Source of the DNA: Paracoccus shanxieyensis
GTDB lineage: Bacteria > Pseudomonadota > Alphaproteobacteria > Rhodobacterales > Rhodobacteraceae
Length of the DNA: 64,000 bases
Assembly: GCF_009711265.1 (NCBI RefSeq)
Contig: NZ_WMII01000001.1
Span: 310,001-374,000 of the forward strand
Reading direction: 5' to 3'
The notes beneath the pieces were generated by a model that was not told the origin of the DNA, did not search any database, and worked only from the letters and a program-made list of their open reading frames with translations. The position numbers and the translations under genes are program-made. Below, piece by piece: positions 1-8,693 of the stretch; the stretch's first letter is position 1; every line of letters begins with the position of its first letter.

Positions 1-2
1 AG

Positions 3-392
3 AACGACCTGTTCGATCTGGGCGCGGATCTGTCGCGCCCACGGATGCAGGAAGATGACGCCGCGCCCTATCCGGTGCTGCGCATCATCGACACGCAGGT
101 CGACCGCCTTGAGGCGGAAATAGACGCCATGAATGCGAACCTGTCGCCGCTGCGCAGCTTCATCCTGCCCGGCGGCAGCGCGCTTTCGGCGCATCTGCAT
201 CTGGCCCGCACGGTGACGCGCCGCGCCGAACGCTGCGCCGTGGCGCTGGCCGCCTCCGAGGACGCAAATCCCGCCGCGATCCGCTATCTGAACCGGCTGT
301 CCGACTGGCTTTTCGTCGCCAGCCGCATCGCCAATGAAAACGGTGCCCAGGACGTGCTTTGGGTGCCAGGAGCAAGCCGATCAGGTGATTAG
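3..392 (+). CDS. Cob(I)alamin adenosyltransferase, PduO type (3' part only)
   Basis: The reading frame is open from the window edge, so the N-terminus lies outside. The visible ~129 residues match the C-terminal half of PduO/MMAB-type ATP:cob(I)alamin adenosyltransferases: LFDLGADLSRP, then FILPGGS followed by LHLARTVTRRAER, then YLNRLSDWLFVASRIAN and a VLW-PG tail. These enzymes transfer the adenosyl group of ATP to cob(I)alamin to make coenzyme B12, used for example by methylmalonyl-CoA mutase. It is followed after 114 bases by etfB on the same strand. That adjacency is familiar to me from Rhodobacterales genomes. The family call is firm; only the upstream part is missing. Confidence 0.85.
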   Translation, partial: NDLFDLGADLSRPRMQEDDAAPYPVLRIIDTQVDRLEAEIDAMNANLSPLRSFILPGGSALSAHLHLARTVTRRAERCAVALAASEDANPAAIRYLNRLSDWLFVASRIANENGAQDVLWVPGASRSGD

Positions 393-506
393 AACAGGAT
401 CGTTGCGTAACGACGCAGCAATGTCGTTTTTTTGCTGTTTACAGCGCAGACCGCCAGCTAACAAATTCGCCAACAAGTGATGCAAACGAAAAAAGGGGGA
501 GAGGCC

Positions 507-1265
507 ATGAAAGTCCTCGTACCGGTAAAGCGGGTCATCGACTACAACGTGAAGGCCCGCGTGAAGGCGGATGGATCGGGTGTCGATCTGGCCAACGTCA
601 AGATGTCGATGAACCCGTTCGACGAAATCGCCGTCGAAGAGGCGATCCGCCTGAAAGAGGCGGGCAAGGCCGAGGAAGTCATCGCCGTCTCGATCGGGGT
701 GAAGCAGGCGCAGGAAACGCTGCGCACCGCGCTGGCCATGGGTGCTGACCGCGCCATTCTGGTCGTCGCCGCCGATGATGCCTCGACCGATATCGAGCCG
801 CTGGCTGTCGCAAAAATTCTGGCCGAGGTCGCCAAGGCCGAAGGCGTGCAACTGATCGTCGCGGGCAAGCAGGCCATCGACAACGACATGAACGCCACCG
901 GCCAGATGCTGGCGGCGCTGCTGGGCTGGGGTCAGGCGGCCTTTGCCAGCAAGCTGGAACTGGACGGCGATGCGGCAAAGGTCACGCGCGAAGTCGATGG
1001 CGGTCTGCAGACCATCAGCGTCAAGCTGCCCGCCGTGGTCACCGCCGACCTGCGCCTGAATGAGCCGCGCTATGCCAGCCTGCCCAACATCATGAAGGCA
1101 AAGAAGAAGCCGCTGGAGGAAAAGACCGCCGCCGATTACGGCGTCGATGTCTCGCCCCGGCTGGAGATCGTCTCGACGCGTGAGCCTGCGGGCCGCAGCG
1201 CCGGGATCAAGGTGGGTTCCGTCGACGAACTGGTCGGCAAACTGAAAGAAGCGGGGGTGATCTGA
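507..1265 (+). CDS. etfB: Electron transfer flavoprotein beta subunit
   Basis: A 252-residue protein starting [10 protein letters not shown], the usual EtfB N-terminus. An in-frame ATG ten codons upstream is less likely because GGGGGAGAGG sits just before the chosen ATG. EtfB with EtfA forms the FAD/AMP heterodimer that takes electrons from acyl-CoA and dimethylglycine/sarcosine-type dehydrogenases and passes them to ETF:ubiquinone oxidoreductase. Family landmarks are [19 protein letters not shown] (residues ~35-53), the AMP-binding region [18 protein letters not shown], and the recognition-loop stretch [14 protein letters not shown]. The stop overlaps the etfA start by one base, so the two are translationally coupled. 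Confidence 0.97.
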   Translation: MKVLVPVKRVIDYNVKARVKADGSGVDLANVKMSMNPFDEIAVEEAIRLKEAGKAEEVIAVSIGVKQAQETLRTALAMGADRAILVVAADDASTDIEPLAVAKILAEVAKAEGVQLIVAGKQAIDNDMNATGQMLAALLGWGQAAFASKLELDGDAAKVTREVDGGLQTISVKLPAVVTADLRLNEPRYASLPNIMKAKKKPLEEKTAADYGVDVSPRLEIVSTREPAGRSAGIKVGSVDELVGKLKEAGVI

Positions 1266-2191
1266 TGGCCGTTCTGATCCTGGGTGAAGTCACCAATGGC
1301 GCGCTGAATCTGGATGCCACCGCCAAGGCGGTCGGCGCGGTCAAGGCGTTGGGCGATGTGACGGTGCTGTGCGCAGGGGCCTCGGCTCAGGCTGCCGGGG
1401 CCGAGGCGGCGGGCATTGCCGGTGTCGCAAAGGTTCTGGTGGCAGAGGCGCCGCTTTACGGTCACCGGCTGGCCGAACCGACCGCCGCGCTGATCGTGTC
1501 ACTGGCGGGCGATTATTCCCATATCGCCGCCCCTGCCACGACGGACGCGAAAAACATCATGCCCCGCGTCGCGGCGCTGCTGGACGTGATGGTGATTTCC
1601 GATGTCTCGGCGGTGGTCGATGGCGACACGTTCGAGCGTCCGATCTATGCCGGCAACGCGATCCAGACCGTGAAATCCAAGGACGCGACCAAGGTGTTCA
1701 CCGTCCGCACCGCCAGCTTCGACGCGGCGGGCACGGGCGGTTCGGCGGCGGTGTCGGACGCGCCTGCGGCCGCCGATCCGGGCCTGTCCGCATGGGTTTC
1801 CGATGAGGTTGCGGCCAGCGACCGGCCCGAACTGGCCTCGGCCAAGCGGGTGGTGTCGGGCGGGCGCGGCGTCGGCTCGAAGGAAAACTTCGCGGTGATC
1901 GAGGCCCTGGCCGACAAGCTGGGCGCCGCCGTCGGTGCCTCGCGCGCGGCCGTCGATTCGGGCTATGCCCCGAACGACTGGCAGGTCGGCCAGACCGGCA
2001 AGGTCGTCGCGCCGGAACTGTATGTCGCCGTCGGAATTTCCGGGGCAATTCAGCACCTTGCAGGCATGAAGGACAGCAAGGTCATCGTCGCCATCAACAA
2101 GGACGAAGAAGCGCCGATCTTCCAGATTGCCGATTACGGTCTGGTCGGCGATCTGTTCAGCACCATTCCGGAGCTGACCGAGAAACTGTAA
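1265..2191 (+). CDS. etfA: Electron transfer flavoprotein alpha subunit
   Basis: A 308-residue EtfA of normal length, with its ATG overlapping the etfB TGA (TGATG). The N-terminal ETF domain is followed by the C-terminal FAD-binding domain. The latter shows the family signature LYVAVGISGAIQHLAGM, then VIVAINKDEEAPIFQIADYG near residues 250-295. It binds FAD and docks with partner dehydrogenases. An intrinsic terminator follows about 75 bases downstream, so the etfBA transcript probably ends there rather than running into the accessory genes. Confidence 0.97.
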   Translation: MAVLILGEVTNGALNLDATAKAVGAVKALGDVTVLCAGASAQAAGAEAAGIAGVAKVLVAEAPLYGHRLAEPTAALIVSLAGDYSHIAAPATTDAKNIMPRVAALLDVMVISDVSAVVDGDTFERPIYAGNAIQTVKSKDATKVFTVRTASFDAAGTGGSAAVSDAPAAADPGLSAWVSDEVAASDRPELASAKRVVSGGRGVGSKENFAVIEALADKLGAAVGASRAAVDSGYAPNDWQVGQTGKVVAPELYVAVGISGAIQHLAGMKDSKVIVAINKDEEAPIFQIADYGLVGDLFSTIPELTEKL

Positions 2192-2265
2192 GCCGAAAGC
2201 GCCTGCCCCGTCCTTATCGGACGCAGGCAGGCGCGGATCACGGCGCGATCAGATGCAATCTGCGT

Positions 2266-2296
2266 AAAACCGTCCGGGAAATCGGGCGGTTTTTTC
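2266..2296 (+). terminator. Intrinsic terminator after etfA
   Basis: The stem AAACCGTCCG pairs with CGGGCGGTTT, with one T-G wobble, around a short GGAAAT loop and is followed by a run of T. It lies 75 bases after the etfA stop in the right orientation. Confidence 0.85.
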
Positions 2297-2390
2297 ATGG
2301 CTGAGCAATAAGCTCGCAACGTGCGCAATTTGATCTAAATACAACCTAGAGGTTAATGGAACTTTCATTTCTTAGGCGCAATCTGTGGTT

Positions 2391-2449
2391 GTGATTCACG
2401 AATCACGAGCCGCCATCTCTGCCGCAAAGGGTTCAGGGGTGCGTGATTC
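2391..2449. promoter_or_regulatory. GTGATTC inverted repeat plus third half-site upstream of RTX gene
   Basis: GTGATTC (2391-2397) and its reverse complement GAATCAC (2400-2406) form a perfect 7-bp inverted repeat with a 2-base spacer. A further direct copy of GTGATTC sits at 2443-2449, 52 bases from the first (about five helical turns), just before the RTX gene. A second, weaker inverted repeat, AACCT-AG-AGGTT, lies at 2343-2354 in an AT-rich stretch that could hold the promoter. The regulator is unknown; the operator role is an inference from symmetry and phasing. Confidence 0.4.
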
Positions 2450-2485
2450 CCCTGCCGCCTTGTCCGACATTTCACGGAGATCTGA

Positions 2486-3664
2486 ATGCCGACCCAGAAT
2501 AGCGACATCCTGCGCGCAACCACGATCAATCAGACGATTTACGGGGGCGGCGGTGCCGACCTCTTTTACTGGAACCCGGCCCATGGCGGGGCCACGTTCC
2601 ATGGTGGCGACACCAACGAACAATACGATCCAAACCCCTATTTCGACCGCAGCGGCGGCGACCGTCTGATCGTCGAGGGCAATCAGGGCGTCAACATCCG
2701 CTTTACCACGACCGAGGATGGCACGGCGAAATCCGGGGCCAGCGTCCTGACCTTTACCGGGATGGAGCGGCTTTATCTTGGCGCGGGCAACGACACCGTG
2801 AACGGCGCCAAGGCAGAAATCCTTGCCGCGCACCATGGCACTCCGGTCCACGGGCTGACCGTCTATGGCGGCGACGGCAATGACAGCATCATCGGCACCT
2901 CGACCGCCGATTTCATCGATGGCGGTGCAGGCAATGACACGATGCGCGCGGGCGCGGGCGATGATGTGATCCAGTCCAGCACCGGCGACGATCTGATCTA
3001 TGGCGGCGCGGGCAATGACAATATCCGCTGGGGCCAAGGCAATTTCAATGAGATCGTTGGCCACGACACGGTTTATGGCGGCGCGGGCAACGACCTGATG
3101 AACGTCTGGATCAAGGACGGCTGGACCGAAAACGGCCCCGGCGTCGCGGTGCAGATCACGCGGATCCATAATGACGGATCCTTTGCCGGTGCATCCGAAA
3201 CCACGATCGGCGGCGGCGCGTCGTCGCTGCGTTTCTTCGGGATGGAACAGGTCTGGACGCATGAGGGCCGCGACACGATCGACGGATCGGGCGCGCAGAT
3301 CAGCGGCAGCGGTGCCGGCTTTCACGCCAACACCCGCTGGGGTGATGACCGGGTGATCGGATCGGGCGGCGACGACACGCTTGAGGGCGGCGAAGGGCGC
3401 GACACCATTACCGGCGGGCGGGGCGATGATCTGATCTCGGCCAATGGCGATTTCTTCAGCTGGCGCGCTCCGGGTGATGGGGACCGCGATACGCTGATCT
3501 TCCGCGCGGGCGACGGTCACGACACGGTGCTGGGCTTTGACCGGGGCATCGACGTGCTGGATCTGGGCGGACGCAGCTATACGGTCAGCGAAACGGATCG
3601 CGGCACGCTGCTGACCATGGGGCAGGATTCGATCCTGCTGAGCAACGTCTTCGATTTCAGCTGA
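2486..3664 (+). CDS. RTX-type calcium-binding repeat protein, probably type I secreted
   Basis: A 392-residue acidic, Gly/Asp-rich protein without an N-terminal signal peptide, preceded by a CGGAG ribosome-binding site. It holds several clusters of the RTX nonapeptide GGxGxDxUx: YGGDGNDSI, DGGAGNDTM, YGGAGNDNI, YGGAGNDLM, EGGEGRDTI, TGGRGDDLI. These form Ca2+-bound parallel beta-rolls once outside the cell. RTX proteins usually leave by an ABC/MFP/TolC type I exporter using an uncleaved C-terminal signal; this one ends VFDFS, compatible with that. No exporter genes are adjacent. Two ~25-residue segments (FTGMERLYLGAGNDTV at ~88 and FFGMEQVWTHEGRDTI at ~247) look like an internal duplication. 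No catalytic domain is recognisable, so function is unknown beyond Ca2+ binding. Confidence 0.8.
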   Translation: MPTQNSDILRATTINQTIYGGGGADLFYWNPAHGGATFHGGDTNEQYDPNPYFDRSGGDRLIVEGNQGVNIRFTTTEDGTAKSGASVLTFTGMERLYLGAGNDTVNGAKAEILAAHHGTPVHGLTVYGGDGNDSIIGTSTADFIDGGAGNDTMRAGAGDDVIQSSTGDDLIYGGAGNDNIRWGQGNFNEIVGHDTVYGGAGNDLMNVWIKDGWTENGPGVAVQITRIHNDGSFAGASETTIGGGASSLRFFGMEQVWTHEGRDTIDGSGAQISGSGAGFHANTRWGDDRVIGSGGDDTLEGGEGRDTITGGRGDDLISANGDFFSWRAPGDGDRDTLIFRAGDGHDTVLGFDRGIDVLDLGGRSYTVSETDRGTLLTMGQDSILLSNVFDFS

Positions 3665-3684
3665 TCCGGGGTCGAAAAACATCG

Positions 3685-3709
3685 CAATCGCCGGGGATAC
3701 CGGCGATTG
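3685..3709. terminator. Perfect 10-bp hairpin after the RTX gene
   Basis: CAATCGCCGG and CCGGCGATTG flank a GGATA loop about 20 bases after the RTX stop. There is no T-run, so this is either a transcript-end or mRNA-protecting hairpin. The remaining ~200 bases to the next gene show no gene. Confidence 0.5.
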
Positions 3710-3915
3710 TCACCGCGCCCAGATCCGGCCTGCCTTGCGGCCTTATCCGCTAGTGTCCTGATATGGCGACAGGCGGCGACCCACCCCCGCGGCAATAGTT
3801 CTTCTAATGCCTGATGGGTGAACATTCTGCTTTGCCGGAAGGCGGGTGATTGGCCTACCTCATATCCTGAAGCGCCCCGCAAACGGGGCAGATGCAACAG
3901 GAAAAAGGCGGACCC

Positions 3916-4833
3916 ATGACCCCCCGGATGGTGCTTGAGGGAATATATACCCCGCTGATCACGCCGTTGCACCCGGACGGCGCGGTCGATCATGACGCGC
4001 TGGCGGCGGTGGTCGAACATCTGATCGCGGCGGGGGTCCACGGCCTGATCTCGGGCGGATCGACCGGCGAGAACTACGCCCAGACCGTCGAGGAGCGGCT
4101 GGAGATCGCCCGTTTCGTCACCCGGCAGACGGCGGGTCGGCTGCCCGTCATCATCGGCACCGGAGCGATGCGGACGCCCGACAGCATCGCGCTGGCCGTC
4201 GGCGCACGGGAGATGGGCGCGGATGCGATCCTGCTGGGCACGCCCCCCTATTCCGTGCCGACCGAGCGTGAGAATGCGCTGAACGCTCTGGCCATCGACC
4301 GCGCCGCCGACATGCCGATCATCCTTTACAACTATCCGGGCCGCATGTCGGTTGAAATGGGCCGCGAGTTTCTGGACCGCGTGGGCCGCTCCAGCAACGT
4401 CATCGGCATCAAGGAAAGCTCGGGCGACATCAATCGCGTCCACCTGCTGGCCCGCGACTATCCGCATATCCAGATGTCCTGCGGCATGGACGATCAGGCG
4501 CTGGAATTCTTTGCCTGGGGCGCGCGCAGCTGGATCTGTGCCGGGTCGAACTTTCTGCCGGACGAACATGTCTATCTGTATGAAACCTGTGTGCTGCAGG
4601 GCGATTTCGCCAAGGGCCGCCGCATCATGTCAGCCATGATGCCGCTGATGCGCGTGCTGGAACAGGGCGGCAAGTTCATCCAATGCGTCAAGCACGGGAC
4701 CGAATTGGCGGGCCTGTCAGCGGGTCCGATGCGACCGCCGCTGAAAGGTCTGAACAAGGATGAAAAGCGCGAGCTTCAGCACGTGATCCGCACGCTCAAG
4801 ACCACCATCAAGGCGATCCGCGAGGGGAACTGA
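3916..4833 (+). CDS. Dihydrodipicolinate synthase/N-acetylneuraminate lyase family protein
   Basis: A 305-residue class I (Schiff-base) aldolase-fold enzyme. The start MTPRMVLEGIYTPLITPL was chosen because GGCGGA precedes it; the in-frame ATG eight codons earlier lacks a binding site. GGSTGEN is at ~45, the Tyr of the catalytic YNYPG at ~140, and the Schiff-base Lys in IGIKESSGD at ~168. It is first in a tight cluster with an aldehyde dehydrogenase (1-base gap) and an FAD amine oxidase. This argues for a catabolic lyase or deaminase rather than lysine-pathway DapA. One precedent with these three families is D-hydroxyproline breakdown, where a DapA-family enzyme deaminates pyrroline-4-hydroxy-2-carboxylate. 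The substrate cannot be read from sequence. Confidence 0.85.
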   Translation: MTPRMVLEGIYTPLITPLHPDGAVDHDALAAVVEHLIAAGVHGLISGGSTGENYAQTVEERLEIARFVTRQTAGRLPVIIGTGAMRTPDSIALAVGAREMGADAILLGTPPYSVPTERENALNALAIDRAADMPIILYNYPGRMSVEMGREFLDRVGRSSNVIGIKESSGDINRVHLLARDYPHIQMSCGMDDQALEFFAWGARSWICAGSNFLPDEHVYLYETCVLQGDFAKGRRIMSAMMPLMRVLEQGGKFIQCVKHGTELAGLSAGPMRPPLKGLNKDEKRELQHVIRTLKTTIKAIREGN

Positions 4834-4834
4834 C

Positions 4835-6340
4835 ATGACCGACCTGCTGACCACCCAGGAGTACAAGGCCATCGCCGCGTCGCTGGACCTGCCGCAGCAC
4901 GCATGGATCGACGGCGGCTATCGCCCGGCCATTCAGGGCAAGACCTTTGCGACGCTGAACCCCGCGACGGGCGAAAAGCTGACCGACATCGCCGCCTGCG
5001 ATGCGACGGATGTCGATCTGGCCGTGTCCAAAGCGCGCGAGGCATTCGACGATGGCCGCTGGTCGCGCCTGCCTCCGGCGGCGCGCAAGGCGGTCTTGCT
5101 GAAATTCGCCAGATTGCTGCGCCAGAACGCCCGGGCGCTGGCCGTGATGGAAAGCATCGACAGCGGCAAGACGATCTTTGACTGCGAAACCGTGGATGTG
5201 CCGGAAACCATCCATGTCCTTGAATGGCATGCCGAACTGATCGACAAGATCTATGATCAGGTCGCCCCCGCCTCGGACGATCATATCGCCATGGTGGTGC
5301 GCGAACCCGTGGGCGTCGTCGGTCTGGTATTGCCGTGGAATTTCCCGCTGCTGATGCTGGCGTGGAAAATCGGGCCGGCGCTGGCGGCGGGCTGCTCGGT
5401 CGTGGTCAAGCCTGCGGCGGAAACCACGCTGACCGCGCTGCGTGTGGCGGAACTCGCGGCCGAAGCGGGACTGCCGCGCGGCGTGCTGAACGTCGTCACC
5501 GGCGGCGGGGCCGAGGTGGGCGAACCGCTGGGCCGCCATCCCGATGTGGATATGGTCAGCTTCACCGGCTCGACCGTCACGGGGCGGCGGTTTCTGCATT
5601 ATGCCGCCGACAGCAACCTGAAAGAGGTGGTGCTGGAACTGGGCGGCAAGAACCCCTGCATCGTGCTGGACGATGCCGAAGATCTGGACGCCGTCGCGGC
5701 CCATGTCGTCAATGGCGCATTCTGGAACATGGGGCAGAACTGTTCGGCGGCCTCGCGCCTGATCGTTCATGCGGATATTCAGGACAGGCTGATGCAGCGC
5801 ATCAAGGCCCATGCGCGGGAATGGCCTGTCGGCGACCCGCTGGACCCGCAGAACCGCGTGGGGGCCTTGGTCAGCAAGGCGCATTTCGACAAGGTTTCTG
5901 CCTATCTGCAACTTGCGGAAACCGACCGGCTGCTGCTGGGCGGAGAGATCGTCGCCGAAGGCTTCATCGCGCCAACCATCGTGCAGACCAGCCGCACTTC
6001 CCCGCTGGCGGTCGAGGAAATCTTCGGCCCCATCCTGTCGGTGATCCCGGTCCACAGCTTTGCCGAGGCGATCGAGGTCGCGAATGCCACCGATTATGGC
6101 CTTGCCGCCTCGATCTTTTCGGCGAATGGCAAACGGGCGCTGCGCGGCGCGCGGATGCTGCGTGCGGGCACCGTCACCGTGAACAGCTTTGGCGAGGGCG
6201 ACATCTCGACCCCGTTCGGAGGCTACAAGCAGTCGGGCTTTGGCGGGCGGGACAATTCGATCCACGCCCATGACCAGTATACGCAGCTGAAAACCATCTG
6301 GCTGGATCTGACCGACCATGCCGACAGCGCGCTGGATTAG
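4835..6340 (+). CDS. NAD(P)+-dependent aldehyde dehydrogenase
   Basis: A 501-residue ALDH superfamily enzyme of full length. It shows PWNFPLLMLAWKIGPALAAGC (cofactor region, ~170), the FTGSTVTGRR turn (~246), the general-base Glu in LELGGKNP (~268) and the catalytic Cys in GQNCSAASR (~303). Overall it resembles PuuC-like enzymes that oxidise aminoaldehydes, but ketoglutarate-semialdehyde dehydrogenases belong to the same superfamily. It starts one base after the preceding lyase and ends three bases before the FAD oxidoreductase. This supports one pathway: amine oxidised to aldehyde by the FAD enzyme, then aldehyde to acid here. Confidence 0.9.
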   Translation: MTDLLTTQEYKAIAASLDLPQHAWIDGGYRPAIQGKTFATLNPATGEKLTDIAACDATDVDLAVSKAREAFDDGRWSRLPPAARKAVLLKFARLLRQNARALAVMESIDSGKTIFDCETVDVPETIHVLEWHAELIDKIYDQVAPASDDHIAMVVREPVGVVGLVLPWNFPLLMLAWKIGPALAAGCSVVVKPAAETTLTALRVAELAAEAGLPRGVLNVVTGGGAEVGEPLGRHPDVDMVSFTGSTVTGRRFLHYAADSNLKEVVLELGGKNPCIVLDDAEDLDAVAAHVVNGAFWNMGQNCSAASRLIVHADIQDRLMQRIKAHAREWPVGDPLDPQNRVGALVSKAHFDKVSAYLQLAETDRLLLGGEIVAEGFIAPTIVQTSRTSPLAVEEIFGPILSVIPVHSFAEAIEVANATDYGLAASIFSANGKRALRGARMLRAGTVTVNSFGEGDISTPFGGYKQSGFGGRDNSIHAHDQYTQLKTIWLDLTDHADSALD

Positions 6341-6343
6341 ACC

Positions 6344-7690
6344 ATGACCACGCATCAGGCGATCCGCACCCCGACCTTTACCGGCCCCGCCGGGTGGAGC
6401 GCGATCCTGCCGCCGGCAGCACCCCGTGCGCCGCTTCAAGGTGACACGGGCTGCGATATCGTCATCGTGGGCGGCGGCTTTGCCGGACTTGCCGCCGCGC
6501 GCCGCCTGCACCAGATCGATCCGGCGCTGCGCGTGGTCATTCTGGATGCCGCGCGGATTGCCGAGGGCGGCACGGGGCGCAATTCCGGCTTCATGATCGA
6601 CCTGCCGCATGATCTGACCTCGGGCGATTATGCCGGGTCGGGCGACGGTCACGGCCAGCAGCTGACGCAACTGAACCGCCACGCCATCGAATTCGCCGCC
6701 GGATGCGTGGCGGAATACGGCATTCCGGACGGGTTTTTCCAGCGGGCGGGCAAGATCAACGGCGCGGCCTCGGATGGTGGAGCGGCGGCGAATGCCGCCT
6801 ATGCCCGGCATCTCAGCGCCCTGAATGAGCCGCATCAGGTGCTGGACGCGCAGGACATGCGCCGCATCACCGGGTCAAGCTATTATCGCGGCGGGCTTTA
6901 TACGCCCGGCACGGTGATGATCCAGCCTGCGGGCTATGTGCGGGGTCTGGCGGCCGGCTTGCAGCGGCAGGGCGTCACCATCCACGAAAACTCGGCCGTT
7001 ACCCGTATCGACAGCACGCAAGGCGGCTGGACGGCCCGGACCGCACAGGGCAGCGTCACCGCGCAAAAGCTGATCCTGGCCGCGAACGGCCATCTGGAAA
7101 GCTTCGGCTTCAAGCGCGGCCAGTTGATGCACATCATGCTGAACGCCTGCATCACCGAGGAGCTGGACCCAGCCGCCATCCGCGCGCTTGGCGGGCAGGA
7201 CTGCTGGGGCATCACCCCCGCCGATCCGATGGGCACGACGGTGCGCCGCATCGGCCCGGCGCAGGGCGGCAACCGCATCGTGATCCGGCAGGGCGCATAT
7301 TACCGGCCCGGGATGCAGACCAGCCGCGCCGATCTGCAACGTCTGGTCGGGCAGATGCGGCGGAAATTCGACGCGCGGTTTCCCATGCTCAAGGGGATCC
7401 GCTTTGCCCATAGCTGGTCGGGGCATCTGTGTCTGGCCAGAAACGACGTGTCGGTGATGCGCGAGCTTGAGACCGGGCTTTACGCCGCCTGCGTGGATAA
7501 CGGCCTTGGCACGACGCGCAGCACGCTGACAGGCATCGGCGCCGCCGAACTGGCCTGCGGTCTGACCAGCCCGATCACCGAATTTTTCGGCGCACAGGCC
7601 GAGCCCTCGCCTCTGCCGCCACATCCCTTCGACACGATCGGCGCGAATGCCTATCTTCGCTGGAAAGAGTGGCGCACCCGTCGGGAATAG
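6344..7690 (+). CDS. FAD-dependent amine/amino-acid oxidoreductase (DAO family)
   Basis: A 448-residue protein of the D-amino-acid oxidase / glycine oxidase-like fold. After a ~40-residue lead it has the dinucleotide-binding motif DIVIVGGGFAGLAAARRL, then GGTGRNSGFM, typical of PuuB-like gamma-glutamylputrescine oxidoreductases that oxidise C-N bonds and release aldehyde. D-hydroxyproline dehydrogenases also fall in this superfamily. It is third in the tight lyase/ALDH/oxidase cluster, and the LysR gene starts 25 bases later. I infer oxidation of an amine, polyamine derivative or D-amino acid; which one is open. Confidence 0.85.
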   Translation: MTTHQAIRTPTFTGPAGWSAILPPAAPRAPLQGDTGCDIVIVGGGFAGLAAARRLHQIDPALRVVILDAARIAEGGTGRNSGFMIDLPHDLTSGDYAGSGDGHGQQLTQLNRHAIEFAAGCVAEYGIPDGFFQRAGKINGAASDGGAAANAAYARHLSALNEPHQVLDAQDMRRITGSSYYRGGLYTPGTVMIQPAGYVRGLAAGLQRQGVTIHENSAVTRIDSTQGGWTARTAQGSVTAQKLILAANGHLESFGFKRGQLMHIMLNACITEELDPAAIRALGGQDCWGITPADPMGTTVRRIGPAQGGNRIVIRQGAYYRPGMQTSRADLQRLVGQMRRKFDARFPMLKGIRFAHSWSGHLCLARNDVSVMRELETGLYAACVDNGLGTTRSTLTGIGAAELACGLTSPITEFFGAQAEPSPLPPHPFDTIGANAYLRWKEWRTRRE

Positions 7691-7715
7691 GCCGCTGGGG
7701 TTCAAGGGATCTGCC

Positions 7716-8681
7716 ATGCCGATCAAGCGCCGTCATCTGCCCTCGCTGGGATCCTTCGCTACGTTCGAGGTCGCGGCAAAGCATCTCAGCTTCACGCTGG
7801 CCGCGCGCGAGTTGAACGTCACCCAGGGCGCGGTCAGCCAGCAGATCCGCTTGCTGGAACGCGCGTTGGACGTGGCGCTGTTCGTGCGCAAGCACAATGC
7901 GCTGGAACTGACGCCCGAGGGGGTGAACCTGTTTGCCGCCGTGACGCAGGGGCTGGACGCGATCAGCGCCGCCGTCGCCACGCTGGCCCCGCAACAGGGG
8001 CCGCAATCCGTCACCATCTCGGCCACGGACGGCATGGCGCAATTCTGGCTGCGGCCGCTGATCGACAGGTTCCGCCACAGCCATCCCGATGTCGGCTTTA
8101 CCGTCTTCGCCTCGGACGAAGATGACACTCTGCGCAGCTATGCCGAGGTCGATATCGCCATCCTGTGCGGAAACGAGCGCTGCGAGATCGGCGAGGTGCT
8201 GCATTTCCTGTTCCCCGAAACCGCCCAGCCCGTCTGCACACCGCAATTTTTGCAGCGTTTCGGGCCGTTCGATGATGCCGACAGCCTGAACCGCGTGAAC
8301 CTGCTGCATCTGCATGACCGGCATTGGAGCGCCGATGCCATCGGCTGGCAGCCGCTGGGCTGGCGGGAATGGTTCCGGGCGCAGGGCAAGGAATGGGCGG
8401 GCCCGCCCTCCAGCCTCAGCACGAACAAGGTGGGGCTGCTGATGTCGGCCACGCTGGCGGGTGAAGGCGTCATGCTGGGCTGGCATCCGATGGTGCAGGC
8501 GCTGGTCGCATCGGGCGATCTGGTCTTTGCCCATGGCGCACCGATCAGCGCGGGACGTGGCAACTTTCTGAATGCCAAGCAGAAATCCCTGAAGCGCCCC
8601 TGTGTCGCAGCCTTCGTGGACCATGTGCTGAAAGCCGCGCGCGATCAGATGGCGGGATATGGCGGCACGCAGCCGGGCTGA
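7716..8681 (+). CDS. LysR-family transcriptional regulator, GcvA-like
   Basis: A 321-residue LysR regulator. The start MPIKRRHLPSLGSFATFEVA was chosen because AAGGGA lies just upstream and the DNA-binding domain begins there. The winged HTH is at ~10-70 (LAARELNVTQGAVSQQIRLLE), followed by the substrate-binding domain. The sequence around the HTH is of the GcvA group. It is the last gene of the catabolic cluster and on the same strand, so it probably controls that operon in response to its substrate. Unusually for LysR, it is not divergent from its presumed target. Confidence 0.9.
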   Translation: MPIKRRHLPSLGSFATFEVAAKHLSFTLAARELNVTQGAVSQQIRLLERALDVALFVRKHNALELTPEGVNLFAAVTQGLDAISAAVATLAPQQGPQSVTISATDGMAQFWLRPLIDRFRHSHPDVGFTVFASDEDDTLRSYAEVDIAILCGNERCEIGEVLHFLFPETAQPVCTPQFLQRFGPFDDADSLNRVNLLHLHDRHWSADAIGWQPLGWREWFRAQGKEWAGPPSSLSTNKVGLLMSATLAGEGVMLGWHPMVQALVASGDLVFAHGAPISAGRGNFLNAKQKSLKRPCVAAFVDHVLKAARDQMAGYGGTQPG

Positions 8682-8693
8682 TGGGCAGGGCCA

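Noticed and set aside
404..440. A TGCGT-ACGCA mini-hairpin followed by a T-run between the adenosyltransferase gene and etfB as a terminator
   Set aside because: Only five base pairs and ten bases separate it from the T-run; too weak to call.
2385..2669. A 94-codon plus-strand frame starting in the palindrome before the RTX gene
   Set aside because: Ser/Arg/Thr-rich, overlaps the RTX gene in another frame, no ribosome-binding site.
3916..4833. Calling this gene dapA (lysine pathway)
   Set aside because: Family motifs fit, but the tight operon with an aldehyde dehydrogenase and an FAD oxidase and a LysR regulator points to catabolism; dapA is expected elsewhere.
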